The notes: generated by a model from the sequence alone, not told the origin. A stretch of DNA of 64,000 nt from Mycobacterium sp. DL (GCF_039729195.1 NZ_CP155796.1:5146001-5210000), one strand, 5' to 3'; shown: positions 39,910-49,561, counted from the stretch's first letter. Translations and numbers: made by a program.

Positions 39910-40626
39910 ATGTCGGACACGAAGCCGTCGCGTGGGTTCGCCGGCGCAGTGCTCAAGCTGCTGCGCGCAGGCGACTACGAGTTCACGGTCACCGCGAGAA
40001 ATCAGGTCAGCGCGCACTATCTGCGGTTGAGCTTCGACGCCGGCGGCGTGCTGGCGGAGCGGTCGCTGCATCCGACGATGTGGGTCCGGATGTGGTTCGC
40101 CGACGGAGACAAGGTGCACCAGCGCGGCTACACGCTGGTCAATCCGGCCCCGGCCGACAACACCGTGGACATCGAGTTCGCGCTGCACGACGGCGTCGCG
40201 TCGCGCTGGGCCGAGCAGGCCCAGGTCGGCGACACCATCGAGGTCACCGTCCTCGGCAGCAACTTCGCGCTACCTGACCCGCCCCCGGCCGGGTACGTCA
40301 TCGTCGGCGACACCGCGTCCCTGCCGGCGATCAACTCCCTGCTCGACGCGATCGGGGATGCGCCGGCCAAGGTCTTCCTCGAGGCGGCGCACGACGACGA
40401 CAAGCAACTGCCCGTGGCGCGGGCCTCGGACGTGACGTGGGTGGACCGCAAGAACGCCGGCGAATCGCTGGTGCAGGCAGTGGAATCGGCGGCCTTCGAC
40501 GCCGCGGATCACTTCGGCTGGGTGGCGTGCGACAACCGGACCACCCGCGCGGTGGCCAAGCTGCTCCGCGAGGACTACAACATCTCCCGCAAGGCGATCA
40601 AGGCTCAGGCCTACTGGGTGGCCTGA
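39910..40626 (+). CDS. Siderophore-interacting flavoprotein (ferric-siderophore reductase, SIP family)
   Basis: The product is 238 residues. An FAD-binding barrel (about 20-118) carries the flavin motif R-G-Y-T (HQRGYTLVNP) and is followed by a SIP C-terminal domain (about 120-238: VIVGDTASLPAINSLL, VFLEAAHDDD and FGWVACDNRTTRAV). These enzymes reduce iron in imported ferri-siderophores in the cytoplasm. A strong IdeR box precedes the gene. Its end overlaps the converging TetR gene by 16 bp. I do not recall a counterpart at this place in M. tuberculosis. Confidence 0.88.
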   Translation: MSDTKPSRGFAGAVLKLLRAGDYEFTVTARNQVSAHYLRLSFDAGGVLAERSLHPTMWVRMWFADGDKVHQRGYTLVNPAPADNTVDIEFALHDGVASRWAEQAQVGDTIEVTVLGSNFALPDPPPAGYVIVGDTASLPAINSLLDAIGDAPAKVFLEAAHDDDKQLPVARASDVTWVDRKNAGESLVQAVESAAFDAADHFGWVACDNRTTRAVAKLLREDYNISRKAIKAQAYWVA

Positions 40627-41201
40627 TCGGCCTGCTGGCCGGGCACCACGATCGGGACCACGAACTCCTCGAGCATGCTGCGCTCGTCGGCTTCGTCATG
40701 GCCGGGGAACACCAGCAGTGACGTCATCACCCGCACCAGCCAGCGCGCCCGATGCTCGACCAGCGCCGGCTCATCGGGTCCGAGCGAGATCACGAATGCT
40801 TCGGTGAGCGCCTTGATGACCTGTGACTGTTCGGCCATCTCACCGCCGATCGGGCGCTGGGTGGTCGCGAACCACGATGCCAGGGCCGGGCTTTCGCGCA
40901 CATTGCGCAACGACGACAGCATGCCCTCGATCAGCCGTTCCCCCGGATCGACCACCGAGGTGATCTGGTCGGTCATCTCGCGGTAGAGACGGTAGCTCTC
41001 GCGATGCACGTACGCGGTGTAGAGCGCGTCGCGGTTCTCGAAATAGCGGTACAGCGTCGCGCGCGAACAGCCTGCAGCCGTGGCGATCTCGTGCATGCCG
41101 ACGGTCGCGGCCTCCTTCTTGACGAACAACTCGCCCGCTGCGTCCAGGATGCGGTCGGCGGCCACCTCGGTGCGCCGTCCCGCCAGCCAGTCGCCGGCCA
41201 T
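40611..41201 (-). CDS. TetR family regulator linked to cyp130 (Rv1255c-like)
   Basis: The product is 196 residues. The HTH lies at about 15-60 (DRILDAAGELFVKKEAATVG, then EIATAAGCSRATLYRYFENRD), followed by a helical ligand domain. Its start ATG overlaps the last base of the cytochrome P450 gene, so both come from one mRNA. The regulator probably senses the P450 substrate or product and controls the P450 promoter. No strong palindrome stands out there; only a weak GACA/TGTC pair sits within the spacer. Confidence 0.85.
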   Translation of the reverse strand: MAGDWLAGRRTEVAADRILDAAGELFVKKEAATVGMHEIATAAGCSRATLYRYFENRDALYTAYVHRESYRLYREMTDQITSVVDPGERLIEGMLSSLRNVRESPALASWFATTQRPIGGEMAEQSQVIKALTEAFVISLGPDEPALVEHRARWLVRVMTSLLVFPGHDEADERSMLEEFVVPIVVPGQQADQATQ

Positions 41202-42454
41202 CAGGTCGACACCGTGAACGGCACCGAAACGGGCCGGCGCACATAACTGCCGCCGGCCCAGCTGATCCCGGACTCGTCGATCTCGAAATCCGGTATCCGG
41301 GCGAGCAACTCGGTGAGCGCGACCCGGGATTGCATGCGGGCCGCGGCGGCGCCCAGGCAGTGGTGGGCGCCGTGACTGAAGGTCAGGATGTTGCGTGGCC
41401 GGCGCGTGACATCGAGTTCTGCTGCGTCAGGGCCGTATTGACGTTCGTCCCGATTGCCCGACCCATAGAGGAGCATCGCGCGCCGTCCTTCGGGAATGGT
41501 GACGTCGCCGATGGTCACATCGCGGGTCACGGTGCGCCCCAGCATCTGAACCGGGGAGGTCAGCCGGAGCAGTTCGTCGACCGCATCGGGTATCAGTTCG
41601 GGCTGAGTTGCCAACAGCCGCCGTTGATCTGGCCGTTGGTGCAGCAACTGCACGGTGCCACCCAGCATGCCGGTGGTGGTGTCGTTGCCTCCGGTGACCA
41701 TCGTGAACGTGAACGCCAGGATGGACAGCACTCCGGCGATGTCACCGTCGGCACCGACCCCGGCGGCCACCAGGTGGGACACCGTGTCGTCTTCCGGTTC
41801 GGCGCGGCGCCGCTCGATGAGCGCGGTGAAGTAGGCCATCATGCCGCCGAGCGCATCACCCACCGTCTCCAGTGCTCCGCCGATGCCTCCCTCCGACGTG
41901 CTGGCCGCGACGATCGCATCGGTCCAGCCGTCGAACTGCCCACGATCCTCCTCGGGGACACCGAGATAGTGCGCGACGACCATCGACGGAAGGGGTTTGA
42001 ACAGTTCGGCGACGATGTCGCCGCCGCCGTTGCTCTTGATGCGCTCGATACGTTCGACGACGTACTCCCGGACCTTCGGCTCGACCGCCTCGACCTGCCG
42101 CGGGGTGAAACCGCGGGAGACCAGCTTGCGGAATTCGGTGTGCACGGGCGGATCCTGCATGACCATCGGTGGGTTGTCCGCGAGCCCGATGAGATCGAGT
42201 TCGCCGTAGTTGACGGTCAGGCCTTGAGCCGACGAGAACGTCTGGTGATCCCGGGCCGCTGCCCAGATGTCGGCATGGCGGGAGAGCACGTAGTAGTCCC
42301 CGGGTTCGGCAGCGTCGGGCTTTCCGGCGGGAATCACGTGATGGACAGGATCATGATCGCGCAGCGCCTGATACATCGGCCAGGGATCAGCCCAGGTCGC
42401 GGCGTTGAACAGCTCGAACCGCACCGGCACATCCTGAGACAGAATCGCAGTCAT
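41201..42454 (-). CDS. cyp130: Cytochrome P450 (CYP130-like)
   Basis: The product is 417 residues. The heme loop FSHGAHHCLG carries the axial Cys, the I-helix is TMVTGGNDTTTGML, and the ExxR of the K-helix is in DELLRLTSPV. Synteny with Rv1256c and the TetR partner support CYP130. The physiological substrate is unknown; CYP130 binds azoles and can demethylate model amines. A good promoter (TTGACA, 18-bp spacer, TACTCA) ends only six bases before the ATG, so the mRNA is probably leaderless. Confidence 0.9.
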   Translation of the reverse strand: MTAILSQDVPVRFELFNAATWADPWPMYQALRDHDPVHHVIPAGKPDAAEPGDYYVLSRHADIWAAARDHQTFSSAQGLTVNYGELDLIGLADNPPMVMQDPPVHTEFRKLVSRGFTPRQVEAVEPKVREYVVERIERIKSNGGGDIVAELFKPLPSMVVAHYLGVPEEDRGQFDGWTDAIVAASTSEGGIGGALETVGDALGGMMAYFTALIERRRAEPEDDTVSHLVAAGVGADGDIAGVLSILAFTFTMVTGGNDTTTGMLGGTVQLLHQRPDQRRLLATQPELIPDAVDELLRLTSPVQMLGRTVTRDVTIGDVTIPEGRRAMLLYGSGNRDERQYGPDAAELDVTRRPRNILTFSHGAHHCLGAAAARMQSRVALTELLARIPDFEIDESGISWAGGSYVRRPVSVPFTVST

Positions 42455-42460
42455 GTCTTA

Positions 42461-42490
42461 TGAGTACGACAATTCCTGGCCTTGTGTCAA
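42461..42490 (-). promoter_or_regulatory. SigA-type promoter of cyp130, probably leaderless
   Basis: On the minus strand, TTGACA (42490-42485) and TACTCA (42466-42461) are 18 bp apart. Six bases separate the -10 hexamer from the ATG at 42454, which would place the transcription start at or next to the A of the ATG. Leaderless mRNAs of this geometry are frequent in mycobacteria. Confidence 0.6.
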
Positions 42491-42498
42491 TAGCACGG

Positions 42499-43863
42499 TC
42501 AGATTGCTGCACCCGGGTTGAGGATGTTGTCCGGGTCCAGGGCGGCCTTGATGCGCCGGTTCAGCTCCATGGCCTCGGGGCCGAGGTACCCGGCCAGCCA
42601 TGGCCGCTTGAGCCTGCCGACCCCGTGCTCGCCGGTGATCGTGCCGCCGAGGCCTACGGCCAGATCCATGATCTCGCCGAACGCCGTGTGGGCCCGTTCG
42701 GTCATCGCGGCATCACCGGGGTCGAAGACGATCAACGGATGGGTGTTGCCGTCGCCGGCATGCGCGATCACCGAGATGATCAGGTCGTGCTGTTCGGCGA
42801 GCTTCTCGACACCGCTGACGAGTTCGGCCAATGCGGGCAGTGGCACACCGACGTCCTCGAGTAGCAGGGACCCTTTTGCCTCCACCGCGGGGATCGCGAA
42901 CCGGCGAGCGGCCACGAAGGCCTCTCCCTCATCCGGGTCATCGGTCGAGAACACCTCTGTGGCACCGTGTTCGGTGAACACAGCGGCCATGTACTCGGCG
43001 TCCTCGGCGCCGGCGGGCCCACGGTCGTCGGAGGCCGCGACCATCATCGCGGCGGCGTTGCGATCCAGGCCCATCTTGAGCTTGTCCTCGACGGCGTTGA
43101 TCGCGACGGCGTCCATGAACTCCAGCATCGACGGCCTGATCTTGCCGGTGATCGTCACGACGGCGTCGGCGGCCGCGGCCACCGAGTCGAACGTCGCGAC
43201 CACCGTGCACCCGCGGTGCTGAGCGGGCAGCAGCTTCAGCGTGACCTCGGTGACGACGCCGAGCGTGCCCTCGCTGCCGACGAAGAGCTTCGTCAGGCTG
43301 AGTCCCGCAACATCTTTGAGGCGGGGCCCGCCGAGGCGCACCGCGGTGCCGTCGGCCAGCACCACCTGCACACCCAACACGTAGTCGGACGTGACGCCGT
43401 ACTTGACGCAGCACAGCCCGCCGGCATTGGTGGCGATGTTGCCGCCGATGCTGCAGATCTCGAACGACGACGGATCCGGCGGGTACCACATTCCGTATTC
43501 GGCGACGGCTTTCTTCACCTCGGCGTTGAGCAGGCCGGGTTGCGCGACCGCGGTGCGGGTGACGGGGTCGACGGAGATGTCGCGCATCTTCTCGGTGCTC
43601 AACACGATGCCGCCGTCGAGCGCCGTCGCACCGCCGGACAGACCGGTGCCCATGCCGCGGGGCACGACGGCGATCCGGTGGGCGGTGGCCCACCGCAACA
43701 CTGTCTGGACCTCTTCGGTACGCCGGGGCCGGACCACCGCCAGCGGGGTACCCGCGTTCGGATCCGCCGCTCGATCGTGTCGGTAGGACTCGAGGATGTC
43801 GGGATCGGTGATCACCATGCCCTCGGGCAGTGTGGAGATCAGGCCTTCGACAGGGGACTCCAT
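42499..43863 (-). CDS. FAD-binding oxidoreductase, glycolate oxidase GlcD type (Rv1257c-like)
   Basis: The product is 454 residues from ATG 43863; a GTG at 43896 overlaps the upstream stop as GTGA and would add 11 residues. PCMH domain: PRGMGTGLSGGA, SIGGNIATNAGGLCCVKYG and LFVGSEGTLGVVTEVTL. C-terminal domain: HAGDGNTHPLIVFD and TGEHGVGRLKRPW, with the metal-binding His residues. It probably oxidises a 2-hydroxyacid with FAD. It follows the Tap-like pump gene closely, so the two may be cotranscribed. Confidence 0.87.
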   Translation of the reverse strand: MESPVEGLISTLPEGMVITDPDILESYRHDRAADPNAGTPLAVVRPRRTEEVQTVLRWATAHRIAVVPRGMGTGLSGGATALDGGIVLSTEKMRDISVDPVTRTAVAQPGLLNAEVKKAVAEYGMWYPPDPSSFEICSIGGNIATNAGGLCCVKYGVTSDYVLGVQVVLADGTAVRLGGPRLKDVAGLSLTKLFVGSEGTLGVVTEVTLKLLPAQHRGCTVVATFDSVAAAADAVVTITGKIRPSMLEFMDAVAINAVEDKLKMGLDRNAAAMMVAASDDRGPAGAEDAEYMAAVFTEHGATEVFSTDDPDEGEAFVAARRFAIPAVEAKGSLLLEDVGVPLPALAELVSGVEKLAEQHDLIISVIAHAGDGNTHPLIVFDPGDAAMTERAHTAFGEIMDLAVGLGGTITGEHGVGRLKRPWLAGYLGPEAMELNRRIKAALDPDNILNPGAAI

Positions 43864-43892
43864 GTGCCCGATGGTAGGCGTCGGCCGGCGCG

Positions 43893-45161
43893 TCACGACA
43901 CAGGCTCGGGCATCCCCGCACCCTCTCGCGGATCACGGTCGAGATCACGCAGCGCGGGCAGGAACAACGCGACGACCGCCAGCAGCAGCATCGGCACCGA
44001 CAGCGCCAGGAACGTCGCGTGCAGACCGGTGGCGTCGGCCAGCGGACCTGCCAGGATCAGGCCCAGCGGTCCCGCCGCGTAGGCCAGCGATCCCATCACC
44101 CCGACGACCCGGCCGCGCAGATGCTGGGGCGCACGGGTCTGCATGACGTAGTTGTAGATCGGGGCGATCGGGCCGTAGACGAAGCCGACGACGACACACA
44201 GCACGAGGATGATCGGCAGCGGCGGCAGGAAGGCGATGACGGTCATCGCCACCCCGAGAGTGAGCAGCGCGATCAACATGACGGTCCGCCTGCGCATGTA
44301 CTTCGACATCACCGCGTAGCCCAGGGCGCCGACCAGCCCGCCGATGCTCAACGCCATCAACACCCAGCCCAGCTGCGCGGGCTCGTTGCGGTCGGTGAAG
44401 TACTTCGGGAACAGCACACTCTCCATCGGCATGTAGAGCCCGGTTGCGGTCAGGTCGACGAACGCGAGGGTGCGCAGCACCCGGTTGTTCCAGACGAACC
44501 GCAGGCCCTCGAGGATTCCGGCCCACACGCCACCGGTTCGTGCCGCCGGATCGGGGGTGCCGGCGCCTTCGAGGCGCAGTCCGGCGATGGCGACGATCGA
44601 CAGGCCGAACGCCCCGGCGGTGACCCACATCGTGTTGACGCCGCCGAGCGTGGCGATCAGCAGGCCGCCGATCCCGGGTCCGACGATGTAGGCGAGGTTG
44701 AAGATCGCCTCGTACACGCTGTTGGCGTGGTCGAGGGTCCACCCCGCCCCGGTGGCCGCCTCGGGCAGCATCGTCTCGCGGGCGGTCATCCCGGCCGGAT
44801 CGAAGAATGCGCCGAGCGCCGCCAGCCCGGCCAGCACGGCCACGTTGACGACCTGCGCCCCGAATATGAGCGCCAGCACCGGCACCGCCGCCACCGACAG
44901 CGCGGACAGCGCGTCCGAGATCATCGACACCCGCCGGCGTCCGAGGAAGTCGACTGCGGCCCCGGCGATCAACGTCGCCGCCAGCAGCGGCAGGGTGCCT
45001 GCCATCGCGACGATCGACGCATCGAGCGCCGAGCCGGTGCGCTGCAATACCAACCAGGGAAACGCGACGATCGAGATGCCGTTGCCCGCCCCGGCCATCA
45101 GGGCCGCGAACAGGATCATCATCATCGGTCCGCGCCGCGTCGGCGCTTGTCCTTGCGTCAT
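43893..45161 (-). CDS. tap: Tap-like MFS drug efflux pump (Rv1258c-like)
   Basis: The product is 422 residues with 12 helices. The first helix begins almost at the N-terminus ([20 protein letters not shown]). Motif A is [15 protein letters not shown], and the central loop (about 195-215) joins two six-helix halves. Homologues export tetracycline and aminoglycosides. ATG 45161 (MTQGQAP) is the family start; the upstream frame is not conserved-looking. The next gene downstream is the FAD oxidase; udgB diverges upstream. Confidence 0.85.
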   Translation of the reverse strand: MTQGQAPTRRGPMMMILFAALMAGAGNGISIVAFPWLVLQRTGSALDASIVAMAGTLPLLAATLIAGAAVDFLGRRRVSMISDALSALSVAAVPVLALIFGAQVVNVAVLAGLAALGAFFDPAGMTARETMLPEAATGAGWTLDHANSVYEAIFNLAYIVGPGIGGLLIATLGGVNTMWVTAGAFGLSIVAIAGLRLEGAGTPDPAARTGGVWAGILEGLRFVWNNRVLRTLAFVDLTATGLYMPMESVLFPKYFTDRNEPAQLGWVLMALSIGGLVGALGYAVMSKYMRRRTVMLIALLTLGVAMTVIAFLPPLPIILVLCVVVGFVYGPIAPIYNYVMQTRAPQHLRGRVVGVMGSLAYAAGPLGLILAGPLADATGLHATFLALSVPMLLLAVVALFLPALRDLDRDPREGAGMPEPVS

Positions 45162-45245
45162 GGGTATCGCGGCGAATCTAGCAGCGCGAAGGCAACTGCC
45201 ACGACTGTTTTTCCTCGTCCGGCTGAGGTGAGTCAGAGTGGAGGC

Positions 45246-46091
45246 GTGACGCAACCCCCTCCGCCGCGGCCCCACCCACGCACCGGAAAGCTGTTCGACT
45301 CTCCGGTGCGGCCCGGCTCCGGCTGGCCCGGTGATCCGGCGACGGTGCGTACGGCGGTCGCGACCGCCCCCGACCAGGTGGTGGCGCTGGCCGCGGCGGC
45401 CAAGACGCTCAAACAGGTTGATGCCGGGGTGTCGGTGTGCCGCGCATGCCCGCGGCTGGTGCAGTGGCGGGAACAGGTCGCCGTGGAAAAGCGCAGGTCA
45501 TACGCTGACCAGCCGTACTGGGGCAGACCTGCGCCGGGTTTCGGATCGACGAGACCGCGCATCCTCGTCGTCGGACTGGCGCCGGCGGCACACGGCGCCA
45601 ACCGAACCGGACGGGTGTTCACCGGTGACCGGTCGGGCGATTTCCTGTTCGGGTCGCTGCATCGTTGTGGCCTGGCGAACCAGCCGACGTGCACCGACAG
45701 CGCAGATGGCTTGGTGCTCAACGACGTTCGGGTGGCGGCAGCGGTGCGGTGTGCACCGCCGGCGAACGCGCCGACGCCGGCCGAACGCACCGGTTGTGCG
45801 CCGTGGCTGGACGCCGAGTGGCGGCTGACCGGGTCCGACGTGCGAGTGATCGTCGCGCTCGGCGGGTTCGCCTGGCAGGTGGCGCTGGCGATGATCCGCC
45901 GGACCGGCGGGACCGTGGGCACGCCCGCGCCGAAGTTCGGCCACGGCACCATCGCGACGCTCGGCTTCGCAGGTGGTGAGGTGGCGCTGCTGGGCTGTTA
46001 TCACCCCAGCCAGCAGAACACCTTCACCGGCAGGCTCACCCCGGCGATGATGGACGAGGTCTTCGCCACCGCCCGCGCGATTTCGGCCTAG
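45246..46091 (+). CDS. udgB: Type 5 (UdgB) uracil-DNA glycosylase, 4Fe-4S
   Basis: The product is 281 residues from GTG 45246. Fe-S ligands are visible: C-x-x-C in CRACPRLV and later Cys in [14 protein letters not shown] and GCAPWL. The substrate-pocket motif is [19 protein letters not shown], and the second catalytic motif is [15 protein letters not shown]. Family 5 enzymes remove uracil, and also hypoxanthine and other damaged bases, from double-stranded DNA. The first 50 residues are Pro-rich. It is divergent from tap with 84 bp between them. Confidence 0.92.
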   Translation: MTQPPPPRPHPRTGKLFDSPVRPGSGWPGDPATVRTAVATAPDQVVALAAAAKTLKQVDAGVSVCRACPRLVQWREQVAVEKRRSYADQPYWGRPAPGFGSTRPRILVVGLAPAAHGANRTGRVFTGDRSGDFLFGSLHRCGLANQPTCTDSADGLVLNDVRVAAAVRCAPPANAPTPAERTGCAPWLDAEWRLTGSDVRVIVALGGFAWQVALAMIRRTGGTVGTPAPKFGHGTIATLGFAGGEVALLGCYHPSQQNTFTGRLTPAMMDEVFATARAISA

Positions 46092-46166
46092 CCCGTCACG
46101 CTCACCGTGACAATCGGCACCGACGCCACCGGGAACGTCAGGCGGTCGGCAGGCGTTGCACCCTCA

Positions 46167-47216
46167 ATGCGTCTTTCTGTTCTCGACCTCGTCCCGGTGC
46201 GTTCCGACCAGAGCACCTCGGCTGCGCTGTCCGCGACCACCCGTCTCGCCCAGACCGCCGACAGGCTCGGCTACACGCGCTACTGGATCGCCGAGCACCA
46301 CAACATGCCGTCGGTCGCCGCGACCAGCCCGCCGGTGCTGATCGCCCACCTGGCCGCCCAGACCTCGGCGCTGCGGCTGGGGTCAGGCGGGGTGATGCTG
46401 CCCAATCATGCGCCGCTGGCCGTCGCCGAGCAGTTCGCGCTGCTGGAGGCCGCGCATCCCGGCCGTATCGATCTGGGCATCGGTCGCGCGCCCGGTTCGG
46501 ATCCGGTGACGTCGATGGCGCTTCGGGGAGCCGCAGGTCGTGACGATCGTGACATCGAGGCTTTCCCCGAATATCTCGACGACGTGGTGTCGCTGATGAG
46601 TGCCCGCGGCGTGCGGGTGCCGCTACCCCGCGATCTGATGCGTGACAACTACATCCTCAAGGCGACCCCGGCTGCGGTCAGCGAGCCCAAACTGTGGCTG
46701 CTCGGCTCGTCGATGTACTCGGCACGGCTGGCTGCGGCCAAGGGACTGCCCTACGTCTTCGCCCACCACTTCTCCGGCCAGGGCACCGAGGAGGCGTTGC
46801 GGACCTACCGCACGGAGTTCCGGCCCAGCGAGCAGGCCGCCGAGCCGGTGACATTCCTGACGGTCAACGCCGCGGTGGCCGAAACACGGGACGAAGCAAC
46901 ACGTTTGATCCTGCCGAACCTGCAGATGATGGGTCGGCTGCGGACGGGTCAGCCGATGGTTCCACTGGACCTCGTCGAGGACGCCGAGCAGCAGCGGGTC
47001 GGCCCGCAGGCGCAGGCGATCATCGACGCGGGCCTGCGCCAGGCCGTGGTGGGCTCACCCGCCGAGGCGGCAGACCAGGTGCGCGCGCTCGCGGAGCGGT
47101 TCGGTGTGGACGAGGTGATGATTCACCCGGTGGCCTCGGCGTTCCGCGGCACCGACCCGGCGACGGCGCCGGGCCGCGAGCGCACACTGGAGCTGCTGGC
47201 CAAGGAGCTGTTCTAA
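46167..47216 (+). CDS. Luciferase-like flavin monooxygenase (LLM class)
   Basis: The product is 349 residues from ATG 46167 (MRLSVLDLVPV). A TIM-barrel bacterial luciferase-like fold is indicated by YWIAEHHNMPSVAATSP, SGGVMLPNHAPLAVAEQFA and GRIDLGIGRAPGSDP. Members use FMN or F420; the AEHHN motif is frequent in both. It may pair with the F420-type reductase encoded by the converging gene, with which it shares stop-codon bases (CTAA, 47213-47216). It is separated from udgB by 75 bp. Confidence 0.85.
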   Translation: MRLSVLDLVPVRSDQSTSAALSATTRLAQTADRLGYTRYWIAEHHNMPSVAATSPPVLIAHLAAQTSALRLGSGGVMLPNHAPLAVAEQFALLEAAHPGRIDLGIGRAPGSDPVTSMALRGAAGRDDRDIEAFPEYLDDVVSLMSARGVRVPLPRDLMRDNYILKATPAAVSEPKLWLLGSSMYSARLAAAKGLPYVFAHHFSGQGTEEALRTYRTEFRPSEQAAEPVTFLTVNAAVAETRDEATRLILPNLQMMGRLRTGQPMVPLDLVEDAEQQRVGPQAQAIIDAGLRQAVVGSPAEAADQVRALAERFGVDEVMIHPVASAFRGTDPATAPGRERTLELLAKELF

Positions 47217-47665
47217 GGGGAGAGCCGGACGATCGGGATCGGCCGCGACGTCCGCCGCTGATAGCCCTCGTAGCGGTTCGAGTTCTGCGCATTCACCAGC
47301 TTCCACATCCGGGCGTAGTCGGGATCGTCGGGAAGCACAGGTTTCGCCGTCACGGCCAATCGCTTTGGGCCGACGTTGATCTCGATGTCGGGGTTGGCCT
47401 TCAGGTTGTGATACCAGCCGGGCGCTTTCGGGTCACCGCCCTTGGAGGCGACCACCAGATAGTCGCCACGGTCGGGAAAGTACGACAGGGTGTTCGTGCG
47501 CTGTTTGCCGGTCTTGGCGCCCACGGTGTGCAGCAGCAGGCTCGGCGCCACGCCGGGCAGCGGGATGCGGTGTCCCAGGCGACCGTTGGTGCTCTTGTAG
47601 ACCTTGTCGTGCACCATCAGCAGTCGGTATCCGATGTTCTGCTCGATCCAGAGTGCGATGCCCAT
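47213..47665 (-). CDS. Deazaflavin (F420)-dependent nitroreductase/quinone reductase family protein (Rv1261c-like)
   Basis: The product is 150 residues. A split-barrel Ddn-type fold is shown by LLLHTVGAKTGKQRTNTLSY, YLVVASKGGDPKAPGWYHNL and NPDIEINVG. The K-G-G and W-Y-H-N-L segments line the F420 pocket in Ddn proteins. The known role of relatives is F420H2-dependent quinone reduction at the membrane; some activate nitroimidazoles. ATG 47665 lies 4 bp after the HIT gene stop, so the two form an operon. Confidence 0.87.
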   Translation of the reverse strand: MGIALWIEQNIGYRLLMVHDKVYKSTNGRLGHRIPLPGVAPSLLLHTVGAKTGKQRTNTLSYFPDRGDYLVVASKGGDPKAPGWYHNLKANPDIEINVGPKRLAVTAKPVLPDDPDYARMWKLVNAQNSNRYEGYQRRTSRPIPIVRLSP

Positions 47666-47669
47666 GGCG

Positions 47670-48107
47670 TCAATCCTTCTCTGCGGTGTCGATCCGCGCC
47701 AGTGCCTCACGCAGCAGTCGACCGGACTGCTCGCGGTCGGGGTCCCGTCGCACGAACATGCCCTTGGCGAAGGACAGCTTGTCGCCGGTCCGTCGCGGCA
47801 CCACATGGAGATGGATGTGGAACACCGACTGGAACGCGGCCTTGCCGTCGTTGATGGCGATGTTGTTGCCGTCTGCGTGCAGACCGGAGACCCGTGCCGC
47901 TCTCGCGATGCGCTGGCCGAGGGTCGCCATCCCGGCCACGGTGTCCGGGGGAGTGTCGGTCAGATCAACGACGTGGTTCTTCGGGAAGACCAGCGTGTGC
48001 CCCTTGGTGAACGGTCGGATGTCGAGGATGGCGAGGTAGTCGTCGTCCTCGTGGATCCGGATGGCGGGGGCATCCCCGGCGACGATGGCACAGAACACGC
48101 AGGTCAT
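47670..48107 (-). CDS. HIT family nucleotide hydrolase (Rv1262c-like)
   Basis: The product is 145 residues. The histidine triad is HIHLHVVP (about 97-104), and the N-terminal CVFCAIVAGDAPA holds the C-x2-C typical of HINT proteins, which bind zinc with downstream His residues. It should hydrolyse phosphoramidate or dinucleotide bonds of AMP derivatives in the cytosol. It is the first gene of a pair with the F420-type reductase and is divergent from the amidase. Confidence 0.9.
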   Translation of the reverse strand: MTCVFCAIVAGDAPAIRIHEDDDYLAILDIRPFTKGHTLVFPKNHVVDLTDTPPDTVAGMATLGQRIARAARVSGLHADGNNIAINDGKAAFQSVFHIHLHVVPRRTGDKLSFAKGMFVRRDPDREQSGRLLREALARIDTAEKD

Positions 48108-48169
48108 GCCGTCACGCTAATGGGTATCGATCGACCACGGACCACCGCATCCCGGCGCACACTATCCAC

Positions 48170-49561
48170 GTGAACCCCGACGATCTCGCCTTCGCCGGCG
48201 CCGCTGCCCAGGCGCGACTCCTGGCCGACGGGGTGATCAGTGCGCCCGCCCTCGTCGAGACCTACCTCGACCGGATCGCGGCACTCGACCCCGTGCTGAG
48301 GTCCTACCGGGTGGTGCTGGCCGACAGCGCGCGGCACGAGGCGGCCGCCGCGCAGGCTCGACTCGATGCCGGGGAACGGTCATCACTACTCGGGGTGCCG
48401 ATCGCGATCAAGGACGACATCGACGTCGCCGGTGAGGTGACCACCTACGGAAGTGCCGCCCACGGGCCGGCTCGAACCAGCGACGCCGACGTCGTCGGCC
48501 GCCTTCGCGCCGCGGGCGCGGTGATTCTCGGCAAGACCGCGGTGCCGGAGATGATGATCTGGCCCTTCACCGAGACCCTCACCTTCGGAGCCACCCGAAA
48601 CCCGTACAACACCGATTTCACACCGGGCGGCAGCAGTGGCGGCAGTGGTGCCGCGGTGGCAGCGGGTCTGGCGGCGCTGGCCGTCGGTTCCGATGGCATG
48701 GGGTCGATTCGGATTCCGTCGACGTGGTGCGGGCTGTTCGGTATCAAACCCCAACGCGATCGTGTTCCGCTGGCACCGCACGACGACGCCTGGAGCGGAC
48801 TGAGTGTGAACGGTCCGATGGCACGCTCGGTCGAGGATGCCGCGGTGTTCCTGGACGCGACGACGACGTTGCCCGGCCCGGACGGCGGATTCGTCGGTGC
48901 CGCCCGACGCTCGCCTGGGCGCCTACGAATTGCGTTGAGCGACAAAGTTCCACCGCCGCTGGCCGCTCGTGTCGGCCGGGAGCAGCGGGCCGCGCTCGTC
49001 GGAGCCGGCGCGTTGCTCCGAGACCTCGGCCACGACGTGGTGCAGCGCGACCCCGACTATCCACCGTCTGCGGTCTACGCCCAGGCGTTGCCCCGCTACT
49101 TCCGCGGTGTCAGCGACGATGTCGCGATGCTGCCGCATCCCGAGCGTCTGGACCGGCGCACCCGGTCGTTCGCCCGCATCGGCGCCATGGTCTCCGATCG
49201 CAGGTTGGCAGCGATGCGCGCCGCCGAACACGACATCACCGCCCGCATCCTGTCGATCTTCGACGATGTCGACGTGGTGATCACGCCCGGTTCCGCGGCG
49301 GGACCGTCGCGCGTGGGTGCTTATCAACGGCGCGGCGCGATCGCCACGCTGGCGCTGGTCTCTGCGCGGGTGCCGTTCCAGGCGATGTTCAATGTCACGG
49401 GCCAACCCGCCGCGGTGGTGCCGTGGGGGGTGGACGCGCACGGAATTCCGACGTCGATCCAGCTGGTGGGCAGGCCGTGTGACGAAGCGACGCTGTTGTC
49501 GCTGAGCGCGCAGATCGAGACGGCGCGGCCCTGGCGGGATCGACGCCCGGCGGTGTCCTAA
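48170..49561 (+). CDS. amiB2: Amidase signature enzyme AmiB2
   Basis: The product is 463 residues from GTG 48170. The Ser-cisSer-Lys triad is recognisable: Lys in PIAIKDDIDVAG, cis-Ser in GSDGMGSIRIPS, and the nucleophile region GGSSGGSGAAVAAGLAALAV. The tail PAAVVPWGVDAHGIPTSIQL is typical. It hydrolyses carboxamides to acids; the natural substrate is unknown. It is divergent from the HIT gene (62 bp) and shares stop-codon bases with the DNA glycosylase gene (CTAA, 49558-49561). Confidence 0.9.
   Translation: MNPDDLAFAGAAAQARLLADGVISAPALVETYLDRIAALDPVLRSYRVVLADSARHEAAAAQARLDAGERSSLLGVPIAIKDDIDVAGEVTTYGSAAHGPARTSDADVVGRLRAAGAVILGKTAVPEMMIWPFTETLTFGATRNPYNTDFTPGGSSGGSGAAVAAGLAALAVGSDGMGSIRIPSTWCGLFGIKPQRDRVPLAPHDDAWSGLSVNGPMARSVEDAAVFLDATTTLPGPDGGFVGAARRSPGRLRIALSDKVPPPLAARVGREQRAALVGAGALLRDLGHDVVQRDPDYPPSAVYAQALPRYFRGVSDDVAMLPHPERLDRRTRSFARIGAMVSDRRLAAMRAAEHDITARILSIFDDVDVVITPGSAAGPSRVGAYQRRGAIATLALVSARVPFQAMFNVTGQPAAVVPWGVDAHGIPTSIQLVGRPCDEATLLSLSAQIETARPWRDRRPAVS

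Noticed and set aside
42499..43896. GTG 43896 as start of the FAD oxidoreductase
   Set aside because: It makes a neat GTGA overlap but has no ribosome site, and the family start fits ATG 43863 better; kept as an alternative.
45162..45245. WhiB7-type AT-rich promoter element ahead of tap
   Set aside because: An A5 run on the minus strand (45212-45208) and TAGATT (45180-45175) are present, but the -35 between them is poor, so I cannot support a WhiB7 site from sequence alone.
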